41,571 nt of DNA from Sphingobacterium endophyticum. GTDB taxonomy: Bacteria; Bacteroidota; Bacteroidia; Sphingobacteriales; Sphingobacteriaceae. The stretch is from the NCBI RefSeq assembly GCF_009733535.1, contig NZ_SMMI01000026.1, forward strand, positions 1 to 41,571. Direction: 5' to 3'. Positions 41,434 to 41,571 of this stretch are shown here, piece by piece (the stretch's first letter is position 1; each line of letters opens with the position of its first letter). Made by a program: the position numbers and the translations under genes. Under the pieces are notes generated by a model. It saw only the letters and a program-made list of their open reading frames with translations, did no database searches and was not told where the DNA came from.

Positions 41434-41571
41434 TTCGAGTTTTGTTCGAGTATTGCTCGTGTCTCGTCCACAGCTTGTCCAAAACTCGTCCGGAGCTCGT
41501 CCGCGTGTGAGCGGACGAACTGCGGATCATTCCCGGACGGTGTGCGGACCATTCACGAGCGAAACCCGAGC
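41434..41571. repeat. Phased 11-nt repeat forming a long inverted repeat
   Basis: The gene-free end of the window becomes GC-richer. From 41434 it consists of 11-nt units (TTCGAGTTTTG, next TTCGAGTATTG, then after a 7-nt piece several of the form CTCGTCCnnnn at 41463, 41474, 41485 and 41496). The centre is a perfect hairpin CGTCCGC-GTGTGA-GCGGACG (41498-41517). Beyond it the units return in inverted form (GCGGAC-type, also every 11 nt). The arms 41444-41504 and 41511-41571 align without gaps at roughly 40 of 61 positions. The element probably continues past the window. No ORF covers it; 41304-41433 shows nothing I can name. Confidence 0.75.

Noticed and set aside
41434..41571. CRISPR array
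   Set aside because: Units are only 11 nt, have no spacers, and are degenerate and mirrored; there are no cas genes in the window.

Overview
The window is AT-rich chromosomal DNA from a Bacteroidetes (Bacteroidota) bacterium, most likely Sphingobacterium or a close relative in Sphingobacteriaceae. The evidence is the Bacteroidetes promoter form (TTTG, about 19 nt, TAnnTTTG) at several genes, families largely confined to the phylum (DUF2723, DUF6266, DUF4886, HU/SPOR proteins, CarboxypepD-plug TonB receptors), and a serine palmitoyltransferase very like the Sphingobacterium enzyme. Almost the whole window is ordinary chromosomal gene content. I see no CRISPR array, phage or complete IS; a possible transposase start lies at the left edge.

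Layout. 1-530: partial reverse-strand gene, tRNA-Gln with a textbook promoter and terminator. 528-5218: large DUF2723 membrane protein, then pyrR-pyrB. 5219-5509: non-coding stretch with a perfect DnaA box and a 12-bp palindrome. 5510-14702: one long forward operon: TPR protein, small outer-membrane barrel, HU/SPOR membrane protein, TolQ/ExbB, TolR/ExbD, TonB/TolA, folC. 14689-21408: reverse genes: asparaginase, TatD, FKBP lipoprotein, NrnA-like DHH phosphoesterase, and an 882-residue anchored beta-propeller protein. 21542-24508: DUF423 and priA, separated by a large inverted repeat. 24505-29846: reverse block with PepSY protein and TonB receptor (probable iron uptake), DUF6266 and DUF4886 proteins. 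30026-32968: pcm, a membrane-anchored MutS-like ATPase, a thioesterase. 32987-36033: DUF779, aldehyde dehydrogenase and a divergent AraC regulator with a candidate direct-repeat operator between them. 36020-36475: smpB. 36774-41218: a forward cluster of serine palmitoyltransferase, GNAT acyltransferase-like protein, NAD-dependent epimerase/reductase, CDP-alcohol transferase and GtrA, which reads as a sphingolipid pathway. 41219-41571: terminator and a striking GC-richer repeat built of 11-nt units arranged as a long inverted repeat.

The two best candidates for under-described systems are the operon at 5510-13390, in which an inner-membrane proton-driven motor is co-encoded with one periplasmic TPR protein, one plug-less barrel and a protein that could link DNA to septal peptidoglycan, and the sphingolipid cluster at 36774-41218. 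All family calls come from reading the translated sequence; no database search was run.
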